Made by a program: the position numbers and the translations under genes. The notes beneath the pieces are model-generated. The model did not search any database. It had not been told where the DNA came from and was given only the letters and a program-made list of their open reading frames with translations. A stretch of 15,126 nt of DNA from Acidobacteriota bacterium (lineage in GTDB: Bacteria; Acidobacteriota; Terriglobia; Terriglobales; Acidobacteriaceae), in the NCBI GenBank assembly GCA_003225615.1, contig QIAS01000021.1:987-16112 (forward strand), given 5' to 3'. Shown in pieces: positions 5,855 to 12,598 of the stretch. How positions within the stretch are numbered: position 1 is the stretch's first letter; each line of letters starts with the position of its first letter.

Positions 5855-7462
5855 ATTCTGTCCGGCACTCCACTCCATTCGAGATCCAGGCTGCGAACCC
5901 AGCTCTACGCCGACCCTGGCGGCCGCTTTCTCCACGACGTCATACTCGAAAGCTGCCGCCGCGTACCGCAGAAGACAGCACTGATTGATACCTCCTGCAA
6001 CCGACATATTTCCTACGCCGAATACAGCGAAATTCTCGAAAGCCTTGCCCGCGGATTGACCGCAACTGGCCTCAAACCGGGCGACGTGGTAGGGATTTAC
6101 CTGCCCAACTCCTGGGAATTCGCCGCTACCTATCACGCCACGACCCTTGCCGGCGGCATTCCCACCTTGTTGAATCCGTCTTACCGCGAGCGCGAGGTCC
6201 GATACCAACTCGAAAATTCCGCTGCCACGCTGCTGATCACCGACGGATCGCTGATCAACGGGATGAATTTGGGGGGACTTCCCAAACTCCGCCGCGTATA
6301 CGCGACCCGGCAGCCCGCTAGCGGCGCGACCGCATTCGCCGAACTGCTGCGGCCCACGACCTCGTCCCTGCCTAGCCCCGCGGAGCCGTCCGCCAGCTGT
6401 CTGGCCGCTCTTCCCTACTCGAGCGGCACCACGGGATTGCCGAAAGGTGTGATGCTGTCCCACCACAATCTGGTTTCCAATATCTACCAACTCACAGGTC
6501 CGAACGCCACCGCCATGGAGCGGAACGATGTGCTGCTCTGCTTCCTGCCGCTCTATCACATTTATGGGCTGAACGTAGTATTGAACCCGGGGTTGACACT
6601 GGGTGCGACGGTCGTCCTGATGCCCCGTTTCAACCTGCAGCAGCTATTAGGCTTACTCGTCAGCGAAAATGTGACTACGATGCCCACGGTTCCACCCGCG
6701 CTGAGCGCTCTCACCCAGGCGGCGGAAGCAGGCCTCTTCCCGAAGAACCACCACCTGCACTGGGTTAAATCCGGAGCTGCGCCACTCGCCCCCGAACTGG
6801 CCCGGCGTTTCCAAGCACTCACTGGAGTTCTCGTATGCCAGGGTTATGGCATGACGGAAGCGTCTCCTGTCACTCACGTCGGCTATCTGGAACCTGAACG
6901 CTATCGTCCTGAATCCATTGGACAGCCGCTAGCCCAAACTGAGTGCCGGGTACTGGATGAAAACGACAACGAAGTTGCGCTTGGCCAACCCGGAGAGCTG
7001 GTGATGCGCGGCCCCCAGATTATGCTGGGCTATTGGAAAGAACCGCAGGCGACAGCCGCCGTCCTGCGCGATGGCTGGTATTGGTCGGGAGACATCGTCC
7101 GGCGCGACGAGCAGGACTTCTACTACGTTCTCGACCGTCGCAAGGAAATGATCAAGTACAAAGGATTCCCCGTGGCCCCTGCCGAAGTCGAGGCGTTGCT
7201 CCTGGAGCACCCGGCGGTGCGCGACTGTGGGGTCATCGGCCGCCCTGACGCGTGCGCGGGCGAGATCCCTGTCGCCTTCGTCGTGCTGCGCGAAGGCTTC
7301 ACCGCCTCAGCCACGCTGCAACAGGAAGTCTGCGACTTCGTAGCCCAGCGCCTCACCCCGTACAAGCAGCCCCGCGAGATTCACGTAGTAGAAGCAGTTC
7401 CCAGAACACCCTCCGGAAAGATCCTGCGCCGAGACTTACGAAAAGCTCTAGCCGAAAACTAA
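5855..7462 (+). CDS. AMP-dependent acyl-CoA synthetase / 4-coumarate-CoA ligase-like
   Basis: 535 residues if read from ATT 5855. It activates a carboxylic acid as an acyl-adenylate and transfers it to CoA. All core motifs of the ANL superfamily are intact: phosphate-binding YSSGTTGLPKG (188-198), YGMTE (331-335), GELVMRGPQIMLGYW (380-394), SGD (411-413), hinge DRRKEMIKYKGF (427-438), and the catalytic Lys522 in PSGKILRRDLR. The N-terminal part, including DPGGRFLHDVILESC and ALIDTSCN, is normal for the family and lies upstream of the first standard start (TTG 6056), which would cut off about 67 conserved residues. A strong AAAGGAG precedes ATT 5855 / CTG 5858. The order resembles 4CL and medium- to long-chain acyl-CoA ligases; the substrate cannot be fixed. 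It follows the glutaredoxin-like gene by 30 bases. Confidence 0.93.
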   Translation: MLSGTPLHSRSRLRTQLYADPGGRFLHDVILESCRRVPQKTALIDTSCNRHISYAEYSEILESLARGLTATGLKPGDVVGIYLPNSWEFAATYHATTLAGGIPTLLNPSYREREVRYQLENSAATLLITDGSLINGMNLGGLPKLRRVYATRQPASGATAFAELLRPTTSSLPSPAEPSASCLAALPYSSGTTGLPKGVMLSHHNLVSNIYQLTGPNATAMERNDVLLCFLPLYHIYGLNVVLNPGLTLGATVVLMPRFNLQQLLGLLVSENVTTMPTVPPALSALTQAAEAGLFPKNHHLHWVKSGAAPLAPELARRFQALTGVLVCQGYGMTEASPVTHVGYLEPERYRPESIGQPLAQTECRVLDENDNEVALGQPGELVMRGPQIMLGYWKEPQATAAVLRDGWYWSGDIVRRDEQDFYYVLDRRKEMIKYKGFPVAPAEVEALLLEHPAVRDCGVIGRPDACAGEIPVAFVVLREGFTASATLQQEVCDFVAQRLTPYKQPREIHVVEAVPRTPSGKILRRDLRKALAEN

Positions 7463-7542
7463 ACCTTCCCTGGACAAGCGGGACTGATCACTAATTGCCG
7501 GTCACCGGTTAACGAAATCCAGCCCGGCACGTCCGATGCATC

Positions 7543-9372
7543 ATGTCCTTGTCCATCTCCGGTCACTTGCGAGTTGCGGCCTGCGCCGTAGTTTTTCTTT
7601 CCTCAATTCTGCTGATTCCGGAGCTCTGTATGACGCAACCTGAGGATCAGAAGCCGCGTTCCACCGCTCCGAGCCTGATCGGCCTGTGGAGCAGCGAGCA
7701 GGTCACAGGACCAAACGTACGGGGCGAGCTCACAATTGAGGCGCGAGGCTCAATATGGCACGCCAAAATCGCAGGTCTTGAGGCTCCGGTCCAGCACAAG
7801 AATAACGCCATCACCTTTGTACTGCTGAAAGCAAAGGGAGAATTCCGCGGACATTTCAGCGCCGACGCGAAGAGCATCACCGGAGATTGGATTCAGCCCA
7901 CCAGCGACGTCTACAACAACCGCTACGCCACGCCAGTCCAGCTTTCGAAGAAGACGGAGGGATTATGGACTGGCAACGTAACCCCCTTGCAAGAAAAGCT
8001 GTCCTTTTACTTCGCGATTCAGCCAGCAAAGGATGGCTCCATCACCGCCACAGTACGGAATCCGGAGTTCAACTACCTCGCCAGGCGGGTTTACAGGGTT
8101 GAATTGAAGAACGGGCAGGTTAGTTTTTCAAATAGCAAGGATCCGGCCAATCTGCTCCAGGGGAATTATGACGAGAAGACTGACCGCCTCTCGATATTTT
8201 TTGCAGACTTTTCGCGCAGCTTCGAATTTGTGCGCCACGAGAACGACGACGTGGCCGGATATTTTCCACGGGTACCGCGAGGCGCAGCTTTTGCATACAG
8301 AAAGCCTGCCGCGGAGAACGATGGCTGGTCAACCGCTTCGCTCACCGACGTTGGATTGAATCCGACTCCGATTTCAGCCCTCATCGAAAAAATTCTAAGT
8401 GCCGATCCGCTGAATAATCCCGTAAACATCCACAGTCTTTTGATTGCCCGCCACGGCAAGCTGGTCCTGGAGGAATACTTCTACGGCTTCAATGGAGAGC
8501 GGGCGCATGACATGCGTTCCGCCGCCAAGACCTTGGCGCCGGTCTTGGCGGGCATCGCGCACCACCGCGGCGCCAAACTTGGTCCTGAAACACGCATCTA
8601 TCCGCTGTTTGCCGAATACAAGCCCTTCGCAAATTGGTCTGAGCGGAAAAGTAAGCTCACCCTTGAGCATTTGATGACCATGACCTCGGGCTATGCTTGC
8701 GACGACAACGATGACTCCTCCCCGGGAGAGGAGAACCACATGCAGCAGCAGACCAAGCAACCGGACTGGTACAAGTACACGCTCGATCTACCCATGATGA
8801 GTGATCCCGGAGGAGAACACGCCATCTACTGCTCGGCCGACATCAACCTCGTGGGTGGGTCAGTGCGAAATGCAACGCAGGCCTGGTTGCCGGAGTTCTT
8901 TGACGAATATCTCGCGCGCCCGCTGCAGTTTCATACCTATCACCTGAACCTGATGCCAACCGGCGAAGCGTACATGGGCGGAGGGGCCTATGTGCGACCA
9001 CGTGACGAACTCAAACTCGGCCAGCTTTATCTTTCAGGCGGCGTTTGGAATGGACACCGAGTTGTGAGCAAGGAATGGGTGGAGCAGTCCATCGCTAATC
9101 ACTCCAGTTTTACGCCGGCCATGGAAATCGAAGGAGAGCACGAATACGGCTATGGATGGCACATTCATTACCTCAAATCCGGCGGTAAGGTATATCGCGA
9201 TTGCGCAGCCGGCGGCAACGGGGGGCAGGTGGTGATTGTGATTCCAGAGTTGGATATGGTCGTCGGCTTCAACGGCGGCAGCTACGGAGAGTTTCCCAAG
9301 TGGTATCGCTGGGAACTGGAACTGGTGCCCCAGTACGTCATTCCTGCCGCGTTGCCGGAAGCAGAGCGCTGA
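7543..9372 (+). CDS. Exported serine hydrolase, beta-lactamase (class C / PBP) family
   Basis: 609 residues. Residues 1-30 form an export signal with a hydrophobic core (VAACAVVFLSSILLIP). Residues about 45-255 are a beta-rich region that I do not recognise, with recurrent GLW and G-x-W-type turns (GLWSSEQ at 47, GLWTGNV at 140). The catalytic domain spans about 275-580: nucleophile motif S326-A-A-K329, second motif Y429-C-S431, and the third region AAGGNGGQVVIVIPELDMVV (555-574), which takes the place of KTG. Such enzymes are periplasmic or secreted esterases, peptidases or amidases and rarely true beta-lactamases. The substrate is unknown. The second motif has Ser where YxN is usual. No clear ribosome-binding site is seen before ATG 7543. 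It converges on the MgtE_N gene with a 13-bp gap. Confidence 0.92.
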   Translation: MSLSISGHLRVAACAVVFLSSILLIPELCMTQPEDQKPRSTAPSLIGLWSSEQVTGPNVRGELTIEARGSIWHAKIAGLEAPVQHKNNAITFVLLKAKGEFRGHFSADAKSITGDWIQPTSDVYNNRYATPVQLSKKTEGLWTGNVTPLQEKLSFYFAIQPAKDGSITATVRNPEFNYLARRVYRVELKNGQVSFSNSKDPANLLQGNYDEKTDRLSIFFADFSRSFEFVRHENDDVAGYFPRVPRGAAFAYRKPAAENDGWSTASLTDVGLNPTPISALIEKILSADPLNNPVNIHSLLIARHGKLVLEEYFYGFNGERAHDMRSAAKTLAPVLAGIAHHRGAKLGPETRIYPLFAEYKPFANWSERKSKLTLEHLMTMTSGYACDDNDDSSPGEENHMQQQTKQPDWYKYTLDLPMMSDPGGEHAIYCSADINLVGGSVRNATQAWLPEFFDEYLARPLQFHTYHLNLMPTGEAYMGGGAYVRPRDELKLGQLYLSGGVWNGHRVVSKEWVEQSIANHSSFTPAMEIEGEHEYGYGWHIHYLKSGGKVYRDCAAGGNGGQVVIVIPELDMVVGFNGGSYGEFPKWYRWELELVPQYVIPAALPEAER

Positions 9373-9385
9373 TTCGAAACCTCCG

Positions 9386-10627
9386 CTACAACTTCGCCCG
9401 CAGCAGGCTGATCACATCGTCCGACGTAATCACCCCCGTCAGCTTCCCGTCTTCGTCGACTACGGGCAGCGTGAGCAGGTTGTACTTATCAAACTGTTCG
9501 GCCACTTCTTTCTCGGCCACTCCAGCACGAGTGGAAATCAGGGGCTCCTGCGTCAGTGATCGCAGCGGCGTGTTTTCGGAGGCGAGTACAAGCTTGGGCA
9601 ACGCCACCGCACCCACCAGTTTGCCCGCCTGGTCGATCAGGTAAACAGTGCTGACGGTCTCCACTCCGCCTTCAAAGTGGCGCAACATTTCGATGGCGTC
9701 GTGGACCGTCGCCGTATCCGGGAGCGCCATATACTCCGTTGTCATGCGGCCTGCCGCCGTGTTCTCCTTGAACTCCAGCAGGTCGGTCACTTCTTTCCGC
9801 TCCTCCGGCTGCATCTGGACCAGGATTTCTTCGGTGCGCTCTTCAGGCAGGTCGGCCAGGAGGTCGGCGGCGGCGTCCGGTTCCATCTCTTCAACAATGT
9901 CGGCCGCGCGTTCGGAATCGAGCGACTCCACAATCGCCTTCTGCACCCGGGGCTCGACTTCTTCCAGAGCTTCGGCCGCCACCCCCTCATCCAAAGTCTC
10001 AAAAACAGCTTCCCGCTCGTCCGGCGCAAGTTCTTCGATGATGTCGGCAATGTCGGCAGGGTGCAGCCTGGCAAGGCGCTCGTGAGAAATCTTCAATTTC
10101 ACACGCCGTGCAGGATCGGTCTCAATCAGATCGACGAAGTCCCAGGGTATTAACCGCGCCGGGATCTGGCGCAGCAGCAGGTTCAGCGCCGCCATGGGCA
10201 CCATGCCTTTGAGCAGCCGCCGCAGCGCCCCGCGAGCTCCCACATCCACCGAGCCCACTTTTAGTACAGGCAGGTTATTTATGTTTTCATGATTCAGATC
10301 AACATCATTGACTCGCACCACCTTGCGTCCATAAACGTCAATCACCTGCTGGTCGAGCAGGTCGCGCTCCAGCAGGAACAGGCCCTCAGTGCCTTTAGTG
10401 GAAGCCCAATCCGCAGAAGAGGTTTGGGCCCGAATGCCCCCATTGATCGAGGTCACGGAGGAAAACGGCAACATCCGCTCACCGTTCTTCGTTTTAATGA
10501 TCAGCATCGAGACCCGGGCGCGGTCTTCCTGCGGTGCCAGGGCAACTTCCCGCACACGTCCGCTGGGCTTGCCCGATGCGTCAAACACCGGGGCGCCCAG
10601 CAATTCGGTCAGTGCCACCGTGGCCAT
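9386..10627 (-). CDS. PRC-barrel / MgtE N-terminal / CBS domain protein without a transport domain
   Basis: 413 residues from ATG 10627. Order: a PRC-barrel-like region (about 4-70) with a second, similar half (about 90-140), the MgtE intracellular N-domain (about 185-290; repeats such as LHPADIADIIEELAPDE, SERAADIVEEMEPDAAADLL, ERTEEILVQMQPEERKE), the linker AGRMTTEYMALP, and two CBS domains (about 300-350 and 356-413). In true MgtE Mg2+ channels the N-domain and CBS pair form the cytosolic Mg2+ sensor gating a five-helix channel; here there is no membrane segment at all. It is therefore a soluble sensor or regulator, possibly of a metal transporter encoded elsewhere. A TTG at 10645 would add six residues; ATG 10627 is preferred, with TATTCT 7 bases upstream and no ribosome-binding site. 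Confidence 0.92.
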   Translation of the reverse strand: MATVALTELLGAPVFDASGKPSGRVREVALAPQEDRARVSMLIIKTKNGERMLPFSSVTSINGGIRAQTSSADWASTKGTEGLFLLERDLLDQQVIDVYGRKVVRVNDVDLNHENINNLPVLKVGSVDVGARGALRRLLKGMVPMAALNLLLRQIPARLIPWDFVDLIETDPARRVKLKISHERLARLHPADIADIIEELAPDEREAVFETLDEGVAAEALEEVEPRVQKAIVESLDSERAADIVEEMEPDAAADLLADLPEERTEEILVQMQPEERKEVTDLLEFKENTAAGRMTTEYMALPDTATVHDAIEMLRHFEGGVETVSTVYLIDQAGKLVGAVALPKLVLASENTPLRSLTQEPLISTRAGVAEKEVAEQFDKYNLLTLPVVDEDGKLTGVITSDDVISLLRAKL

Positions 10628-10634
10628 GGCGTTG

Positions 10635-10640
10635 AGAATA
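10635..10640 (-). promoter_or_regulatory. Candidate -10 element of the PRC/MgtE_N/CBS gene
   Basis: TATTCT on the minus strand, exactly 7 bases before ATG 10627. The spacing would start the transcript at the start codon and supports ATG 10627 over TTG 10645. Confidence 0.35.
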
Positions 10641-10796
10641 CTCAACTGTCTGCTCGGAATCTAGACACCTTTAGCAGTTTTTTTGAGAAGAGTAGAAGAT
10701 TTAGAAGCGCTCTTCTGGGTAACGCTTCTTGCACCGCGGAACAGGACGCGCAGAACTTGTGGAGAAGCCTGATTTAGCGACCTGACCGTGCCCGCA

Positions 10797-10802
10797 TTGA
10801 CA
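10797..10802 (+). promoter_or_regulatory. Candidate -35 element upstream of the RsbW-like gene
   Basis: Perfect TTGACA in the gap between divergent genes. At 17 bases the -10 position reads CAAACT, a poor match, so the promoter is only possible. It would give a leader of about 105 bases before ATG 10934. The remainder of the 10628-10933 gap shows a T-run (10677-10684) and no other gene. Confidence 0.25.
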
Positions 10803-10880
10803 ATTGTGGACCGGAAGGGCAAACTACCGGATTCGCCAACCAGCCGCTCCCCCTTTTATCTGAACGCGGTGAGACGTAGG

Positions 10881-10937
10881 ATGTTTAGGATGGCGAAGCC
10901 TGGGTCTTCAGGCTGCAGCACCGACTCGCATTTATGA
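10881..10937 (+). other. Possible 18-codon leader frame overlapping the RsbW-like start
   Basis: ATG 10881 opens an 18-codon frame ([18 protein letters not shown]) whose TGA overlaps the RsbW-like ATG as ATGA (10934-10937). Inside it, AGCCTG - GGTCTT - CAGGCT (10897-10914) makes a perfect 6-bp hairpin 19 bases before the start. The RsbW-like gene has no ribosome-binding site of its own, so coupling to this leader is plausible. The frame is short enough to be chance. Confidence 0.25.
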
Positions 10938-11350
10938 CCGACAAACGGGTCTCCTATACGCTGGATTCGACGCTGGAGACCGTCAATAACGCCGAAGAAA
11001 CGGCCAGCCGCATGGCGGCCGAAGCCGGCTTTGGCGACGAAGACGTCATGAAGATTTCCATGGCGGTTCGGGAGGCGGCCGTCAATGCCGTACTGCACGG
11101 CAACGCTTACGACCCAGGAAAGAAGGTCACCCTGAATTTTGAGCGTACCCAGCGGGACCTGGTGATTACAATTCGCGACCAAGGCAAGGGGCTGGATCTG
11201 GAGAAGATTCCGAACCCCCTGGAGCCGGAGAATCTGTTAAAGACCTCGGGACGCGGCATTTTCATTATTCGCTCGTTTATGGACGAGGTGGAAATTCACC
11301 CATCCCACACGGGCACCGAAATCAAACTGATCAAGCACGTCCACGGGTAG
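10934..11350 (+). CDS. Anti-sigma regulatory factor, RsbW-like serine kinase (HATPase_c_2)
   Basis: 138 residues, one GHKL ATPase domain. The N-box is [12 protein letters not shown] with Glu47, Asn51 and His55; the G1 box is DQGKG (82-86); the G2 box is [16 protein letters not shown] (104-119). Proteins of this type bind a sigma factor and hold it inactive, and use ATP to phosphorylate a STAS antagonist at Ser; dephosphorylation of the antagonist frees the sigma factor. Cytosolic. The STAS gene follows 25 bases downstream on the same strand, the expected partner. No sigma factor or PP2C phosphatase gene is in the window, so the target is unknown. No ribosome-binding site is visible before ATG 10934, and an upstream short frame overlaps the start. 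Confidence 0.94.
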   Translation: MTDKRVSYTLDSTLETVNNAEETASRMAAEAGFGDEDVMKISMAVREAAVNAVLHGNAYDPGKKVTLNFERTQRDLVITIRDQGKGLDLEKIPNPLEPENLLKTSGRGIFIIRSFMDEVEIHPSHTGTEIKLIKHVHG

Positions 11351-11360
11351 CCGCGGACGT

Positions 11361-11367
11361 AAGGAGG
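11361..11367 (+). promoter_or_regulatory. Ribosome-binding site of the STAS gene
   Basis: AAGGAGG, a perfect Shine-Dalgarno, 8 bases before GTG 11376 and 14 before ATG 11382. The distance favours the GTG start. Confidence 0.7.
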
Positions 11368-11375
11368 GCTTTCCA

Positions 11376-11720
11376 GTGACCATGAAGAGCAGCACTCGTC
11401 AGATCGATGGCGTTACCATTGTCGATCTCAGCGGCCGCATCACTCTGGGCGAAGGCAGCGTCGTGCTGCGCGACCAGGTGCGCGACCTGCTTTCCAAAGG
11501 CAACAAGAAAATTCTGCTGAACCTCGGTGAGGTGAACTACATTGACAGCTCCGGCATCGGCGAACTGGTCAGCGCCTTCACCACCGTGCGCAACCAGGGT
11601 GGCGAACTCAAGCTGCTGAATCTGACCAAGAAGGTTCACGACCTGTTGCAAATCACCAAGCTGTACACCGTTTTCGACGTGAAGGACGATGAAACCTCGG
11701 CGGTGAAATCCTTCAGCTAG
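11376..11720 (+). CDS. STAS domain anti-sigma factor antagonist (RsbV/SpoIIAA-like)
   Basis: 114 residues, one STAS domain. The core [20 protein letters not shown] (14-33) and the phosphorylation loop [12 protein letters not shown] (54-65), with Ser58 or Ser59 after Asp57, are typical. It should bind the RsbW-like kinase encoded just upstream when unphosphorylated and so free the kinase's sigma factor; phosphorylation at the loop Ser breaks the contact. Cytosolic. The gene starts at GTG 11376 (GTG-ACC-ATG), chosen because AAGGAGG lies 8 bases upstream; ATG 11382 would leave too long a gap. The 25-base gap to the kinase gene marks a two-gene operon. Divergent STAS proteins serve other partners, but the pairing makes the partner-switch role likely. 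Confidence 0.95.
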   Translation: MTMKSSTRQIDGVTIVDLSGRITLGEGSVVLRDQVRDLLSKGNKKILLNLGEVNYIDSSGIGELVSAFTTVRNQGGELKLLNLTKKVHDLLQITKLYTVFDVKDDETSAVKSFS

Positions 11721-11809
11721 GAGAGCGCGGCCAGTGAGTCCTGGCTGGTTGTTCGCCGAGCGGCACGTGACTCTTGCGCTGGGATCCCGCGTTTGAATCG
11801 TCATTCAAT

Positions 11810-11874
11810 ATTGTCATGCTGAGCGGAGCGAAGCATTCCTGTCGGTCACCCGGCCGCTTCGCTCTGATGACAAT
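11810..11874. repeat. REP-like intergenic palindrome
   Basis: Left arm ATTGTCAT (11810-11817) and GAGCGAAGC (11826-11834); right arm GCTTCGCTC (11856-11864) and ATGACAAT (11867-11874). The two arms pair over 8 and 9 bp, separated by an unequal internal loop (8 against 2 bases), with a 21-base apical loop. The left arm, GTCATGCTGAGCGGAGCGAAGC without its first bases, is close to a short motif I recall as repeated between genes in acidobacterial and other environmental genomes. Only one copy is in this window, so repetition cannot be shown here. Confidence 0.6.
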
Positions 11875-11989
11875 TCCACCAGGTTCTGAACTTCTCGCCA
11901 ACACTCGTTGCGTTTTTTTTCCAATTCTATTTTGGGAAATCAGCAGATTAATTGTAGTTTCTGTCCCCCTTTCTTAGCCTAACGGGCAA

Positions 11990-11995
11990 TACAAT
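11990..11995 (+). promoter_or_regulatory. Candidate -10 element of the OB-fold gene
   Basis: TACAAT, 59 bases before ATG 12055. The -35 region (about 11967-11972) is not recognisable. The leader would contain the GGAGG ribosome-binding site at 12046-12050, 4 bases before the start. Confidence 0.35.
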
Positions 11996-12054
11996 TGAGG
12001 TTGCGCATTCACGTCCGGAGAATTCGGAGGGGGCCTTGGCGCTTCGGAGGTCAC

Positions 12055-12570
12055 ATGGTCTCGTATTCGAAGGCGTTCTTCCTCCTGCTTATGACGGCGC
12101 TGATTTCTCAAGTGCTCTCGGCTACGGAATGCATTCCTTTCCAGGAGGCTAGGCAGCACATCGGCGCCACGCGCTGCGTAACCGGCAAAGTGGTGCGCGT
12201 CGAGGAAGGCGATAAAGGCGTCACGTATCTTGATTTCTGCGAAGACTACCGCGTCTGCCCTTTTACCGTGGTGGTGTTTCGCAGCGATCTAGGCCACGTC
12301 GGCGACGTGCGCCAGTTAAGTGGCAAGACGGTGGAGATTCACGGAGAGCTTAAGGAATACGATGGCCGCGCTGAAATCGTTCTGAGCCGTCCCAAACAGT
12401 TGACCGGTGACGCTGCCCTGATCCCTCCATTGCCCAAGACGTATGACGTTGAGCGTAAAGGTCACTACAGTGCCGGAAAGTCCAGCCGCCCCAAGGCATC
12501 GCGCAAGACCCGGCAAAAACGGCAATCACAGCCGGTCGGTATCGAGGACCCGAGCGATGCCCAAAACTAG
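12055..12570 (+). CDS. Exported OB-fold protein with basic C-terminal tail
   Basis: 171 residues from ATG 12055, chosen because GGAGG lies 4 bases upstream and a good signal peptide follows (KAFFLLLMTALISQVLSA, cleavage near 23). Residues about 36-116 fit a nucleic-acid-binding-type OB fold: HIGATRCVTGKVVRV, then TYLDFCEDYRVCPFTVVVF (57-75), then KTVEIHGELKEYDGRAEIVL. This strand order is seen in exported OB-fold proteins found next to or within nuclease-like proteins. Four Cys (26, 41, 62, 68) in a protein bound for the periplasm could form two disulfides. The tail from about 134 is low-complexity and rich in Lys, Arg and Ser. No catalytic motif is visible; role unknown. It converges on the glycosyltransferase gene with a 16-bp gap. 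Confidence 0.85.
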   Translation: MVSYSKAFFLLLMTALISQVLSATECIPFQEARQHIGATRCVTGKVVRVEEGDKGVTYLDFCEDYRVCPFTVVVFRSDLGHVGDVRQLSGKTVEIHGELKEYDGRAEIVLSRPKQLTGDAALIPPLPKTYDVERKGHYSAGKSSRPKASRKTRQKRQSQPVGIEDPSDAQN

Positions 12571-12572
12571 CC

Positions 12573-12598
12573 GGAATAGTTCTCAACTACACCATTCC
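12573..12598. terminator. Possible weak bidirectional terminator hairpin
   Basis: Between two convergent stops: GGAA TAGTT CTC AACTA CACCA TTCC. The inner TAGTT/AACTA stem is perfect with a 3-base loop; the outer GGAA/TTCC pairs across a 5-base bulge. TTTT follows on the plus strand. Weak on stem length and GC content, but the position suits a shared terminator. Confidence 0.25.

Larger units (their letters stand above)
11721..12054. other. Gene-free stretch between STAS and OB-fold genes
   Basis: 334 bases with no convincing gene on either strand. It contains the REP-like palindrome at 11810-11874, an eight-base T-run at 11912-11919, an AT-rich tract to about 11965 and a TACAAT at 11990. 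CGGAGG occurs twice (12025, 12045); the second serves the OB-fold gene. A TTG at 11995 is in frame with the OB-fold gene, but the resulting 20-residue extension is charged and would bury the signal peptide. Confidence 0.6.

Noticed and set aside
5507..6559. 350-codon open frame on the minus strand across the glutaredoxin and synthetase genes
   Set aside because: It lies antisense to two well-recognised proteins, its translation is Gly/Ala/Arg-rich with no family pattern, and such shadows are common in GC-rich coding DNA.
6056..7462. TTG 6056 as the start of the acyl-CoA synthetase
   Set aside because: It would drop about 67 residues that read as the normal N-terminus of the family, and there is no ribosome-binding site before it.
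5579..7462. A glutaredoxin-synthetase fusion by read-through, since both are in the same frame
   Set aside because: Two stops (TAA 5822, TAG 5852) separate them, and a strong ribosome-binding site sits between; two separate proteins are simpler.
8395..8760. 121-codon minus-strand frame inside the serine hydrolase gene
   Set aside because: Antisense to conserved catalytic-domain codons, including SxxK, and without its own start signals.
9648..10777. Overlapping plus-strand frames (145, 158 and 162 codons) opposite the MgtE_N gene
   Set aside because: Ser/Arg-rich shadows of the repetitive Glu/Ala-rich MgtE_N coding sequence.
11774..11977. 67-codon plus-strand frame over the palindrome
   Set aside because: Its only recognisable piece, VMLSGAKHS, is the translation of the intergenic repeat itself; no ribosome-binding site and no family pattern.
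11995..12054. TTG 11995 as the start of the OB-fold gene
   Set aside because: It would put 20 charged residues before the signal peptide; ATG 12055 has GGAGG in front of it.
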